Shown one piece after another: positions 25,462 to 34,151 of a stretch of DNA of 57,447 nt. The notes below the pieces were generated by a model that saw only the letters and a program-made list of their open reading frames with translations, was not told the origin of the DNA and did not search any database. Source of the stretch: DASZGL01 sp035938875 (lineage in GTDB: Bacteria; Chloroflexota; Dormibacteria; Aeolococcales; Aeolococcaceae); NCBI GenBank assembly GCA_035938875.1, contig DASZGL010000128.1, forward strand, positions 1-57,447, written 5' to 3'. The position numbers and the translations under genes were made by a program. Numbering within the stretch: the stretch's first letter is position 1; every line of letters starts with the position of its first letter.

Positions 25462-26862
25462 CTACATGTCCTGCGGGGCGCGCCGGAGCCTGCGGAAGAC
25501 GGTCTGGCGCAGCACCACGCCGAGCGCGCTGACCGCGCCGACGACGCCGGCCACGACCACGCGCGCCGAACCGCCGGCGGCGCCTGTCGAGGGCGGATCG
25601 ACGCCCGGCGCAGCCACCCCGGCGGCGGCACCGGTCGACGTGGCGACACCGCTCGCGGTCGAGGGCGTCGCCGGCGCCGGGGCGGGCGTCGTCGCCGCTG
25701 CCACGGGGCCTGGCGCGCCGGTGCTGTGACCAGTGGTGGGTGCGCCGCCGCCGCCGCCGCCACCACTGCGGCTGCCGCCGCCTCCACCGGAGCCTCCCCC
25801 GCCCGCGGCGCCACCGCCGCCACCGGGGGGCGGCACCGTGCCGCAGCGCCCCACGCCGGAGACCGCGGCCGCGGCGTCGAGGTGCATGCCGTGCGCCGTC
25901 GCCAAGATGCGCTGCCGCGCCTGCGAGGCGTTGAGGCCGCACGACATCAGCAACGCCAGTGTTCCTGCTGCGTGCGGGGCAGCGAACGAGGTGCCCTGCT
26001 CGGCGACGTACGGGTGAGATGACAGCGAGGTGGAGACGACAAGGTGATGGACGTCGTTGCCCTGGTTGGCGTCGCCGCCGGGTGCGTACAGGTTGACGCC
26101 GCTGCCCGTGGTGGAATAGCTGGCAACGCTGCCGTCGGGCGCGAGCGCGCCGACCACGAGGGCGACGCTGGACACCGACGCATACTCGCTTGCCGGGATG
26201 CTGTTGTTGCCCGCCGCCAGGGCGACGCCGACGCCCTTGTTCGCCGCGTAGCGAATCGCATCGCTCATGGTTGTGTCGCCTGTCGCCACGGTGAGGGCGA
26301 GCCCGGCCACATCAGAACCGATGCTGACGTTGATGACGTTGGCTCCATGGTCGGCGGACCAGCGGATGCCCGCGGCGACGTCGACGACGCACCCGCTTGC
26401 GGTGCTGTTGCCAAACGCGTCCGTCGACGGCACCAGCACCTTGACGATGAGCGCGCGCGCATCAGGGGCGACCGCGGCGATGCCGGCGCCGTTGTTGGTG
26501 TTGGCGGCCATGATTCCGGTGGTCATGCTGCCGTGGCCGTAGTCGTCCTCGACGCCGCCGCCGCTCGGGTTGCCCGTGCAGTCGGTAAATCGCGCGCCCG
26601 GGATCAGCTTGCCCGCGAGGTCCTCATGGCCGGAGTTGGCGCCGGTGTCGACGTCGCCGACGACGATCCCCGCGCCGGTGCTCACCGGCCAGGCTCGCGG
26701 GGCGTTGATCGACGCCGGGGCCCCGGCCAGCGCCCACTGGTCGCCGCCGGTGAAGAAGGGGTCGTTGGGCGTCGCGGTGCCCGCGGACGCGGGTAGCGCC
26801 ACAGCAAGCGTCGCGGCGGTGGCGGCCGCGCCCGCCACGGCCAGTCGCCAGGCTCTGCTCAC
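25462..26862 (-). CDS. Secreted subtilisin-like serine protease with C-terminal membrane anchor
   Basis: S8 family, 466 residues. A signal peptide (1-27, ending LPASAGTA) precedes the catalytic domain with Asp72 in VDTGANSGHED, His110 in YGHGSMTTG, the oxyanion Asn in AAGNN and Ser292 in GTSFAAPHAAG. A linker of Gly-Gly-Ser runs follows (about 345-375), then a Pro/Ala/Thr stalk, PPSTGAAGG, one membrane segment and RRLRR. The end resembles a sortase signal or a simple anchor. No propeptide is obvious, as in the mycosin group. The start is GTG; no Shine-Dalgarno sequence is visible. Confidence 0.9.
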   Translation of the reverse strand: MSRAWRLAVAGAAATAATLAVALPASAGTATPNDPFFTGGDQWALAGAPASINAPRAWPVSTGAGIVVGDVDTGANSGHEDLAGKLIPGARFTDCTGNPSGGGVEDDYGHGSMTTGIMAANTNNGAGIAAVAPDARALIVKVLVPSTDAFGNSTASGCVVDVAAGIRWSADHGANVINVSIGSDVAGLALTVATGDTTMSDAIRYAANKGVGVALAAGNNSIPASEYASVSSVALVVGALAPDGSVASYSTTGSGVNLYAPGGDANQGNDVHHLVVSTSLSSHPYVAEQGTSFAAPHAAGTLALLMSCGLNASQARQRILATAHGMHLDAAAAVSGVGRCGTVPPPGGGGGAAGGGGSGGGGGSRSGGGGGGGAPTTGHSTGAPGPVAAATTPAPAPATPSTASGVATSTGAAAGVAAPGVDPPSTGAAGGSARVVVAGVVGAVSALGVVLRQTVFRRLRRAPQDM

Positions 26863-26890
26863 ACAAGGTAAGACGGTCGGTGAACGCCGC

Positions 26891-28249
26891 TTATTGCTCG
26901 GCCGCGATCTGGGCTAGGGCCTCGAGGAGATCGGCCGGGATGCCCCCGGCGCGGCAGATCCGCGCATACACGTCGGCGCTCGGCTTGCGCTTTCGCTCCA
27001 TCGTCGCCGCGTCGACGGCGAAGAGCCCGAAGCGCTGCGAGTAGCCCTCGGCCCACTCGAAGTTGTCCATCCCCGTCCAGTGCATGTAGCCGCGGACGTC
27101 GACGCCGTCGCCGATGGCCCGGTGCACCGCGGCGAGGTGGTCGACGATGAATTGCGGGCGAAGCTCGTCGTCGATGTCGGCGACGCCGTTCTCGGTGATG
27201 ACGATGGGCAGGCGGGTCTGCTGCCACACCCCGACGAGGGCGCGGCGCAGGCCTTCGGGCTCGATCGCCCAGTTGAAGCTCGATCGCGGCAGTCGCGGGT
27301 CGGGAAACTGGCGTGCGAACAGCGCACCCGGACGCATCGCGTCAAAGGCGACGAGGTCGTCGCAGTAGTAGTTGAGCCCGACCCAGTCGAGCGAGCTGGC
27401 GGCGCCGCTCACCCGCTGACCGGCTCCGACCGGCGGGTGCAGCCTGCCGTCGACGCAGCAACGCAACCACCAGCGGTTGAGCAGATGGTCGGGAACGGCA
27501 GCGGCGACGTGGTCGAGCAGGGACGAGGGATCAGCCGCGGTCATGCCCCGGACGTGGTGCGCCACGGATACGCGCGCCGCTCGCCCACGGCGATGGGCCA
27601 CCTCGCGCAGCGCCAGCGCCGCAGCCGCGTGCATGCGCAGCAGTCCGCGCAGCGCGGCGAAGGAGCCCATGAGTGAGCGCCGCGCCGGCGGCCAGACTCC
27701 TTGGAGGTAGCCGAGCGTTGCCAGCACCACCGGCTCGTTGATGGTGATCCACCACTCGACACCGTCACCGAATGCCTCGGCGCACGCTGCGGCAAACCTG
27801 GCAAAGCGCAGCGGAGCCTCGGCAGCGCAGACGCCGCCCTGATCCGCCAGCCACAGCGGCAGGGTGAAGTGGTGCAGCGTGACCAGCGGCTCCAGGCCCA
27901 GCTGGCGGCATGTCGCCACCATCTCCCTGTAGTGCCGCAGCGCCGCGACGTCGAACTGACCCTCGAGCGGTTCCACGCGCGACCACTCCACCGAGAATCG
28001 ATGGGCGTTGTGGCCCAGGGCCGCGTAGTCGCGCAGGTCATCGCGAAAACGCTGGTGGTGTTCGCAGGCGCGCCCCGAAACGCTGCCGTCCTTGATGCGT
28101 CCCGGCTGACGCTCGAACGCTGACCAATCGTTGACGTTGCCGCCTTCGACCTGGTGTGCCGCACTGGCACAGCCGAAGAGAAAACCTTCGGGAAAACTCA
28201 GCTCGCGCGGAGCCGCGGCTATGCGAACTCCGCCATCAACGCGGACCAC
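26891..28249 (-). CDS. Glycoside hydrolase family 1 (beta-glucosidase-like)
   Basis: Retaining beta-glycosidase, 452 residues, with no signal peptide, so cytoplasmic. The acid/base Glu172 is in ITINEP and the nucleophile Glu353 in VITENG. FPEGFLFGCASAAHQVEGG is the family N-terminal signature and GLNYY is also present. GYMHWTGMDNFEWAEGY replaces the usual WSLLDNFEW, with the first aglycone residues altered. The GTG start at 28249 overlaps the end of korB by 31 bases; no later ATG, GTG or TTG precedes the conserved FPEGF, so a rarer start nearer to it cannot be excluded. The sugar substrate is unknown. Confidence 0.9.
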   Translation of the reverse strand: MVRVDGGVRIAAAPRELSFPEGFLFGCASAAHQVEGGNVNDWSAFERQPGRIKDGSVSGRACEHHQRFRDDLRDYAALGHNAHRFSVEWSRVEPLEGQFDVAALRHYREMVATCRQLGLEPLVTLHHFTLPLWLADQGGVCAAEAPLRFARFAAACAEAFGDGVEWWITINEPVVLATLGYLQGVWPPARRSLMGSFAALRGLLRMHAAAALALREVAHRRGRAARVSVAHHVRGMTAADPSSLLDHVAAAVPDHLLNRWWLRCCVDGRLHPPVGAGQRVSGAASSLDWVGLNYYCDDLVAFDAMRPGALFARQFPDPRLPRSSFNWAIEPEGLRRALVGVWQQTRLPIVITENGVADIDDELRPQFIVDHLAAVHRAIGDGVDVRGYMHWTGMDNFEWAEGYSQRFGLFAVDAATMERKRKPSADVYARICRAGGIPADLLEALAQIAAEQ

Positions 28250-29262
28250 TGATCGACGGAGGGCCGGAGGTCGTCCTCGCCGAGGTGAGCCAGCGGCGTC
28301 GGGGGAAGCTTTTCCCGCGTCGCCAGGTCACTGGCCTTGGTGTTGATGAAGAGCAGACCGGTGACCAGCTCACCGTTGGCGCGGGCCTCGTGGATCACCG
28401 TGAGCGCGCCGATGCGATCGGTTGCGTCGTACTCCATCTCGAGTTTGCGCAAAAGGATGTGCGAACCGTCCTCGAGTTCGATGTCCTGGACTGTCCCTGG
28501 CTCGTAGTCGACGACCACGTCGTCAGCGGCGGGAACGAAGTCGGGCGTGTGCAGCAGGAAGTCGTGTTCCTTGACATACGCGTAGCTCTTGGTCGAGCCG
28601 ACATGGTCGTTGAAGGTGGTGCAGGGGCTGATGATGTCGAGCACCGCGGTTCCCTTGTGAGCGAACGCCGCCTCGAGGAGGGGAACGAGCTGCTTGCCGT
28701 CGCCGCTGAAGGAGCGGGCAACGAACGTCGCCCCGAGCTCGATGGCCAGTCCGCAGACGTCGATGGTCTCGAACTCGTTGACCTGTCCCTTCTTGAGCAC
28801 CGCGCCGATGTCGGCGGTGGCCGAGAACTGTCCCTTGGTCAGCCCATAGCAGCCGTTGTCCTCGATGATGTAGGTGCAGTCCAGGTTGCGCCGCAGCAGG
28901 TGACAGTACTGGCCCAGGCCGATCGACGCGGTGTCTCCGTCACCGCTGATGCCGAGCACCAGCAGCTCGCGATTGCCCAAGCCGGCTCCGGTTGCAATCG
29001 AGGGCATGCGGCCGTGGACTCCGTTGAATCCGTGCGCCCGATCGACGAAGTACGCCGGTGTCTTCGACGAGCAGCCGATGCCGCTCAGCTTGGCGAGCAG
29101 ATGGGGAGCGGCGCCGTACTCGTAGAGCGCCTTCACCAGGTGGTTGGTGATCGAGTTATGGCCGCAACCGGCGCAAAGTGTCGTGGGCGCACCCTTGTAG
29201 AGCTCGCGGGTGAGTCCAAGCCGGTTGGTGTTGGCGGGGCGGGATGCGGGGGCGACTGCCAT
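28219..29262 (-). CDS. korB: 2-oxoacid:ferredoxin oxidoreductase, beta subunit
   Basis: Thiamine-diphosphate and iron-sulfur subunit, 347 residues. CAGCGH (30-35) and the later Cys in GIGCSSK supply cluster ligands; GDGDTASIG (106-114) with the downstream NGCYGLTKGQ forms the ThDP-Mg site. It acts with the subunit encoded 20 bases upstream, converting a 2-oxoacid (most likely 2-oxoglutarate, by family) plus CoA to acyl-CoA, CO2 and reduced ferredoxin. The extra-long C-terminus beyond the core matches actinobacterial KorB. Confidence 0.93.
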   Translation of the reverse strand: MAVAPASRPANTNRLGLTRELYKGAPTTLCAGCGHNSITNHLVKALYEYGAAPHLLAKLSGIGCSSKTPAYFVDRAHGFNGVHGRMPSIATGAGLGNRELLVLGISGDGDTASIGLGQYCHLLRRNLDCTYIIEDNGCYGLTKGQFSATADIGAVLKKGQVNEFETIDVCGLAIELGATFVARSFSGDGKQLVPLLEAAFAHKGTAVLDIISPCTTFNDHVGSTKSYAYVKEHDFLLHTPDFVPAADDVVVDYEPGTVQDIELEDGSHILLRKLEMEYDATDRIGALTVIHEARANGELVTGLLFINTKASDLATREKLPPTPLAHLGEDDLRPSVDQWSALMAEFA

Positions 29263-29282
29263 GACGTCTTCCTGGTGCTCCG

Positions 29283-31106
29283 CTAGACGGCGACCGCCGC
29301 CGCGGGGCGTTCGGCCTCGACCAGTGGGTCGGTGATGGACCGGGCGTCGATGGGGACGCCGTTGTAATGAAGGATCGGACGGAGGCGGTCGGCGAGCCGT
29401 CCCGATAGCTCGGCTCGCAGCAGCGCGCCGAGCTGCCCATCACGGTTCTGCTCGACGCAGTACACGCGCTCGTGGCGTTCGATGAACGCGGCCACCTCGG
29501 GCGAGAAGGGCAAGGCGCGGACGCGGATGTAGTCGAGCTCTAAAGACGCCTCGTCGCGGAGGATGTCCAGCGCCTCGACAACGGCGTGATGGGTGGAGCC
29601 GTACGCGAGGATGGCTACCGCGTGGCCGGCTTCGTCGATCACCGGCTTGGGGACGGCACCGCGCGCCGTCTCGTGCTTGCGAGCGATGCGATCCAGGTTG
29701 CGCTGGTACACGTCGGGGCGCTCCGAGTAGCGCGCATCCTCGTCGTGCCCCGAGCCGCGCGTGAAGTAGCCGGCGTTGGCGTCGGCCGTGCCGGGAAGCG
29801 TGCGATAGGTGATGCCGTCGCCATCGACATCGCGATACCGCCCCCAGGACTTGACTGTCTTCAGGTCCTCCTTGGTCAGCACTTTTCCTCGGTCGAATCC
29901 CTTCTCGGGATAGGGGAAGGGCTCGCTGATCCAGAGGTTCATCCCCAGGTCGAGATCGCTGAGCACGAACACCGGGGTCTGGAACCGGTCAGCCAGGTCG
30001 AACGCCGCCATGCCAAGCTCGTACGCTTCCTGCACGGTGCCCGGAAGCAGCACGATGTGCCGGGTATCGCCATGGGACAGCGTGTAGACAAAACCAACAT
30101 CACCCTGCATGGTGCGCGTCGGCAGTCCCGTCGACGGGCCGACACGCTGGATGTCCCAGATGACGCCGGGAAGTTCCGCGTAATAGCCAAGTCCGGCATA
30201 TTCAGCCATCAGCGAAATCCCCGGGCCGGCGGTCGCGGTCATCGCCCGCGCCCCTGTCCAGGTGGCGCCGAAGACCATGCCGATCGCGGCGAGCTCATCC
30301 TCGGCCTGGATGACGCTGAAACGGCGTTCGCCGGTGGCGGGGTCGACGCGGGTGCGCTCGGCGTACTGGATGAAGTACTCGCACAGCGACGACGAGGGGG
30401 TGATCGGATACCACGCAGCCACCGTACAGCCGGCCATCAGGCCGCCCAGCGCCGCCGCCTGGTTGCCCTCGATGAGGATCTTGCCCTCGGTGCGGCCGCT
30501 GATCCGCTGCAGCCGGTAGCGGTCTTGTGGCTCGAAGTTCTCGCGCGCGTAGTCGACGCCCAGCCGCACGGCCTCCATGTTGGTCTCGACAGCCTTGAGC
30601 TTGCTGCGGAACTGGTCACGCAGGGCGCCCTCGACGGCCTCGATCTCGATGCCGAGCAATTCGACGAGCACGCCGACATAGATCATGTTGGTGAGGTACT
30701 TGCGCAGCCCTTCGGCGGTGATCCTCTCCTTGGCCAGCTTGGCGAAGGGCACCGGGTAATAGGTGACGTCGCTCCGGTCGGTCTCGCCGCTGCGCGCGTA
30801 CGTCGCCTCGTGGACGATCAACCCACCGGGCCTGACCACGGGGACGTCGGTCGCCCAGGTGTTGATGTTGAGCGCCACCAGGATGTCGGTGTCGCGTGAA
30901 CGACACTGGTATCCATCGGGACTTACACGGACGTCAAACCAGGTGGGCAGGCCCTCGATGTTCGAGGGAAAGACGTTCTTGGGCGCCACCGGGATGCCCA
31001 TCCGAAAGATCGCCTTGGTGAGCACCAGGTTTGACGACTGGCTTCCCGACCCGTTGACCGTCGCCGCCTGGATGGTCAGGTCGTTGACGATCTGTGACTG
31101 CGCCAT
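29283..31106 (-). CDS. korA: 2-oxoacid:ferredoxin oxidoreductase, fused gamma-alpha subunit
   Basis: 607 residues. The gamma domain (1 to about 190) has GSGSQSSNLVLTKAIFRMG and FPSNIEGLPTWFDVRVS. The pyrimidine-binding alpha domain follows with EGNQAAALGGLMAGC, YPITPSSSL and TATAGPGISLM. The C-terminal domain ends HERVYCVEQNRDGQL. This fused layout and the direct link to korB are those of the oxygen-tolerant KorAB of mycobacteria, which bridges the TCA cycle. GGGAGG lies 13 bases before the ATG. It is the promoter-proximal gene of the korA-korB-GH1-subtilase-DinB run and is divergent from the peroxiredoxin gene. Confidence 0.94.
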   Translation of the reverse strand: MAQSQIVNDLTIQAATVNGSGSQSSNLVLTKAIFRMGIPVAPKNVFPSNIEGLPTWFDVRVSPDGYQCRSRDTDILVALNINTWATDVPVVRPGGLIVHEATYARSGETDRSDVTYYPVPFAKLAKERITAEGLRKYLTNMIYVGVLVELLGIEIEAVEGALRDQFRSKLKAVETNMEAVRLGVDYARENFEPQDRYRLQRISGRTEGKILIEGNQAAALGGLMAGCTVAAWYPITPSSSLCEYFIQYAERTRVDPATGERRFSVIQAEDELAAIGMVFGATWTGARAMTATAGPGISLMAEYAGLGYYAELPGVIWDIQRVGPSTGLPTRTMQGDVGFVYTLSHGDTRHIVLLPGTVQEAYELGMAAFDLADRFQTPVFVLSDLDLGMNLWISEPFPYPEKGFDRGKVLTKEDLKTVKSWGRYRDVDGDGITYRTLPGTADANAGYFTRGSGHDEDARYSERPDVYQRNLDRIARKHETARGAVPKPVIDEAGHAVAILAYGSTHHAVVEALDILRDEASLELDYIRVRALPFSPEVAAFIERHERVYCVEQNRDGQLGALLRAELSGRLADRLRPILHYNGVPIDARSITDPLVEAERPAAAVAV

Positions 31107-31313
31107 GAGTTGCTGGTGTTCCTCCCCGACTGTGACCCCGGAGCGGACGCGCCGAGAGCACGTCGGGAATCAAGTCTACCCCTCCCCCTCGAACTCAGGC
31201 CGCGGCCGAGGGACTGGCGCGGGAAAAGCCGACCAAATCGATATTCTTTGTCTTCCCCAGCCCACGTGCAGCAAGCGCCGGCGCCAGGACCCGGCGAGGA
31301 GGAGACCGAGGCC

Positions 31314-31979
31314 ATGAGCCAGACCGGACCGCCGATGACTGGCATCCCCCGCATCAACGACCCCGCGCCCGACTTCGAGGCCACCAGCACCCACGGCGTG
31401 ATCCGGCTCAGCGACTTCACCAAACAGGGCAAGTGGGTCCTGCTCTTCTCCCACCCCGCCGACTTCACCCCGGTGTGCTCCACCGAGCTGGTCGACCTGG
31501 CGCGTCGCAGCCCCGACTTCGAGGCGGTCAACACTCAGCTGATCGGCGTCAGCGTCGACAGCATCTACTCGCACATCGCCTGGACGCGCAGCCTCGCCGA
31601 GAAGCTGGGCCAGGACATCCCTTACCCGATCATCGCCGACCTCGACACCAGGGTCGCTCAGCTGTACGGGATGATCCATCCCGGAGCCAGTGCGACAGCG
31701 ACGGTTCGCGCCGTTTTCGTCATCGACCCCAAGCAGGTCGTCCGCGCCCTGGTCTACTACCCCATGCAGGCCGGACGGAACATCGACGAGCTCCTGCGCA
31801 TCGTCCAGGCGCTGCAGACGGTCGACGCCAACGGCGTCTCGACTCCGGCGAACTGGCGGCCCGGCGACGCCGTTCTCGTACCCGCTCCGGCGACGACTGA
31901 CGCGGCCAAGACCCGCGCTGAAGGCTCAGAGGGCTACGACGTCGTCGACTGGTACCTGTCGACCAAGAAGCTCGCCTGA
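31314..31979 (+). CDS. Peroxiredoxin, 1-Cys Prx6-like
   Basis: 221 residues. The peroxidatic Cys is in FSHPADFTPVCSTE. The C-terminal arm PANWRPGDAVLVPAP is the Prx6-subgroup signature. There is no other Cys, so it is a true 1-Cys enzyme that needs an external reductant. GAGGAGGAG lies about ten bases before the ATG. An AT-rich patch, AAATCGATATTCTTTG (31235-31250), sits in the 207-base divergent spacer shared with korA and probably holds both promoters, though no clean hexamer pair can be named. Confidence 0.92.
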   Translation: MSQTGPPMTGIPRINDPAPDFEATSTHGVIRLSDFTKQGKWVLLFSHPADFTPVCSTELVDLARRSPDFEAVNTQLIGVSVDSIYSHIAWTRSLAEKLGQDIPYPIIADLDTRVAQLYGMIHPGASATATVRAVFVIDPKQVVRALVYYPMQAGRNIDELLRIVQALQTVDANGVSTPANWRPGDAVLVPAPATTDAAKTRAEGSEGYDVVDWYLSTKKLA

Positions 31980-31997
31980 CGCGCCGCGGCGCAAGGC

Positions 31998-32273
31998 TCA
32001 GCGTCCGGCGGTCGTCTGCCTCGGCTCGAAGCCACGACGGAGCGTGCGCTTCCAGTAGGAGTTGATGGCCCGCTGGATCTGCAGGTCGCTCCACCAGAAG
32101 GGCACGAAGGCCACCTGGTTGCGAACGACGGTGAGCTTGTGCGCCAGGATTCGCCGCCGCACCGGCAAGCCGTAGTCGCGGCGCCAGCCGATCTTGTAGA
32201 CGACGTAGAAGAGGATCCAGATCAGGCCGGCGAGGAGCGCGTACTGGGGGTGGTCACCGAGGTGGGAGATCAT
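31998..32273 (-). CDS. Small single-TM hypothetical protein
   Basis: 91 residues: one hydrophobic segment (YALLAGLIWILFYVVYKIGW, about 10-29), then a basic cytoplasmic region with RDYGLPVRRRILAHKL and the aromatic stretch VPFWWSDLQIQRAIN. The frame is open further upstream without coding character, so the ATG at 32273 is chosen. It is convergent with the peroxiredoxin gene. Family not recognised. Confidence 0.55.
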   Translation of the reverse strand: MISHLGDHPQYALLAGLIWILFYVVYKIGWRRDYGLPVRRRILAHKLTVVRNQVAFVPFWWSDLQIQRAINSYWKRTLRRGFEPRQTTAGR

Positions 32274-32383
32274 CGCCAGCGCACACGCTAACGCGGCGAC
32301 GGGCTGTTGCCGGGCCGCGTTGCAGGCTCGTGGCACGGTGGCAGCGCAGGCGTCGCGCCAGCCTCGCTGAGTACCTGCTTGGA

Positions 32384-32401
32384 GCCTGTTTGAGTACAGG
32401 C
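32384..32401. promoter_or_regulatory. Inverted repeat upstream of a secreted-protein gene
   Basis: GCCTGT-TTGAGT-ACAGGC, a perfect 6-6-6 dyad 54 bases before the GTG at 32455. TGAGTAC is also repeated directly at 32368 and 32391. Possible operator. Confidence 0.35.
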
Positions 32402-32454
32402 GCGGGGTACATCTGCGCTGTCGTTCGGTCCCCGATCGCCAGCAGCATGACGGT

Positions 32455-33243
32455 GTGAATGCGCGGCGCTCGGCGGTGACCCTCCTCCTCCCCACGATTC
32501 TCATCCTCACCACCGGGGGTGCCCTGGCGGCTCGTGCCGCCTCGGCGCCCCCCACCCCGCCCACCGCTCCATCGCCCAGCCGGCCGCAGATCACGGTGCA
32601 CGGTGACGCCGCCGTGATCCACCCGGTGGCCGCCGCGGCGCAGGCCCCGACGCCCCAGCCGCAGACCGCCGCACCCGACGCCGGCCAGGCGCATCCTCAG
32701 CCCAATTACGTGCTGCCCCCCAGCCACGCCGACTCCTGCGAAGCGCAGCCCGTCCCCCATCCGGTGGGCTTCACCGCCATGGGCGGCACCGGCACCGACA
32801 CCATCACCCAGCCCGACGGCTCCGCGGCGACGTACACCGCGTACGCGCGGCACGCGTCGCAGCAGGCCGTCTGCCTGCGCAGCACAGGCGACGGAGGCGT
32901 CGAGGTCCAGGTGATCATCGAAGCGGTCGAGGCCATCGACCCGAGCACCTACGACCTGCTCATCAGCCCTGGGACGGTGACCCTGGTCAGCCTGGATCCG
33001 GGCCGGGCGGAGACACCCTCCGACTTCCTCGCGGTCAGCCGCCAGCTGTCCGCGTGGCCGACGTCGGGCTGCGGACACTTCGCCAGCAGCGACCTGGGTC
33101 CTCGTCACGCGGCGATCGACGACACCTTCTGCTTCTCGGCAAACGGGGCACTGCGCCACGTCGATCTCAACGAGCGGGCGACGGGCAGCGACGGCGTCCG
33201 TCGCGACCTGCGCATCTCCCTCGACGCCTTCCCCAACGGCTGA
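32455..33243 (+). CDS. Secreted hypothetical protein
   Basis: 262 residues. The signal peptide (1 to about 29) has a hydrophobic core TLLLPTILILTTGGALA and AARAA at the likely cleavage site. A Pro/Ala-rich linker of about 60 residues follows, then a compact domain with four Cys (in ADSCEAQP, QAVCLRS, TSGCGHF and DTFCFS) that could form two disulfides. No catalytic motif is recognised and the family is unknown. The start is GTG 32455. Confidence 0.7.
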   Translation: MNARRSAVTLLLPTILILTTGGALAARAASAPPTPPTAPSPSRPQITVHGDAAVIHPVAAAAQAPTPQPQTAAPDAGQAHPQPNYVLPPSHADSCEAQPVPHPVGFTAMGGTGTDTITQPDGSAATYTAYARHASQQAVCLRSTGDGGVEVQVIIEAVEAIDPSTYDLLISPGTVTLVSLDPGRAETPSDFLAVSRQLSAWPTSGCGHFASSDLGPRHAAIDDTFCFSANGALRHVDLNERATGSDGVRRDLRISLDAFPNG

Positions 33244-33335
33244 CCTCCGCACGCGGCGACTCGCCGGGCGGGGTCGCTCTGAGGATAATGCCCGCCACGC
33301 GCCGCGGGGGCCGGGCCGCCGGCGCAGAGGGAGCG

Positions 33336-34130
33336 ATGATCCTCGAGAACGACTTCTCCGTGGCAGCGCCGATGGAGCGCGTCTACGACGCTCTGACGGA
33401 TTCCGCCGTCGTGGTGTCAAGCCTCCCTGGAGCGCGTCGCTCGGCCCGCAGCGAGGACGTGAACGCCGCCAGCGGGGAGCTGCGCATCACCCTGGGGTCG
33501 ACGCTGATCCCCTACCGCGGCACGGTGCGCCTCGACGAGGGCGATCGCGAAGCTGGGGCGCTGGCGCTGACCATCGACGCCCGCGAGGGACGAGGACGGG
33601 GGGTGCTTCATGCCTCGGTGTCGATCCGGCTTCGCGAGTCGCACGGTGCCACCACCGTCTCCCTGCGCAGCGAGGTCGACGTCGAGGGACGTGCCGCCAA
33701 GGTCGCCAGCAGCGACATCCAGGGCGCCGTGCAGAGTCTTCTTGCCGAGTTTGGCCAGAACATCCAGACCAGGATGAACGGCGGCACACCGGCGCAGCGG
33801 GACGCGGAGGACGCCGACGAAGCCACCACCGCAGAACCCGCCTCTGTTGCTGAAACCGCCGTCGCGCCTGCGCTCAGCGTAGAGCCTGTCGCGGTCGGAT
33901 CCCCGCCACCCCCACCCGCCGCCGAGGGGAATGCCCCGGACCAGCCAAGGGTCAGGGGCACGGTGCGGATCATGACCACCGAGCCGATCAGCTCCGACAC
34001 GGTGCCGCAGTCGGACGGCGCGTTCGGCATGGTCCGCGACCAGCTGCGCAGCCGGCCGTGGCTGGCGCCGCTGGTGCTCCTCGTCTGTCTCGGCCTGCTC
34101 CTCGTCGCCCGTCGCCGGCGCCGCGACTAG
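33336..34130 (+). CDS. CoxG-like SRPBCC protein with C-terminal membrane anchor
   Basis: 264 residues. The N-terminal 150 residues are a CO dehydrogenase subunit G (CoxG)-type domain: LENDFSVAAPMERVYDALTD, then LPGARR, and an amphipathic end SDIQGAVQSLLAEFGQNIQTR. A long acidic and Pro-rich linker leads to a membrane segment (APLVLLVCLGLLLVA) and an Arg-rich tip, so the domain is tethered to the inner membrane. CoxG proteins help recruit CO dehydrogenase, but no cox gene is in the window. ATG 33336 has GAGGGAG just upstream; a GATAAT box sits at 33284-33289. Confidence 0.75.
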   Translation: MILENDFSVAAPMERVYDALTDSAVVVSSLPGARRSARSEDVNAASGELRITLGSTLIPYRGTVRLDEGDREAGALALTIDAREGRGRGVLHASVSIRLRESHGATTVSLRSEVDVEGRAAKVASSDIQGAVQSLLAEFGQNIQTRMNGGTPAQRDAEDADEATTAEPASVAETAVAPALSVEPVAVGSPPPPPAAEGNAPDQPRVRGTVRIMTTEPISSDTVPQSDGAFGMVRDQLRSRPWLAPLVLLVCLGLLLVARRRRRD

Positions 34131-34151
34131 CACGCGCAGCGGCCACGCGCG

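Noticed and set aside
25737..25840. Runs of CCGCCG/CCACCG suggesting a tandem repeat
   Set aside because: They encode the Gly/Ser linker of the subtilase and have no regular unit; no CRISPR-like spacing.
29586..30899. 437-codon open frame on the plus strand
   Set aside because: Lies wholly opposite korA, whose domains are unmistakable; Gly/Val/Asp/Ala-rich shadow composition.
31981..31992. GCGCCGCGGCGC palindrome between convergent genes
   Set aside because: It has no loop and only 12 bases, expected often in such GC-rich DNA; not enough for a terminator call.
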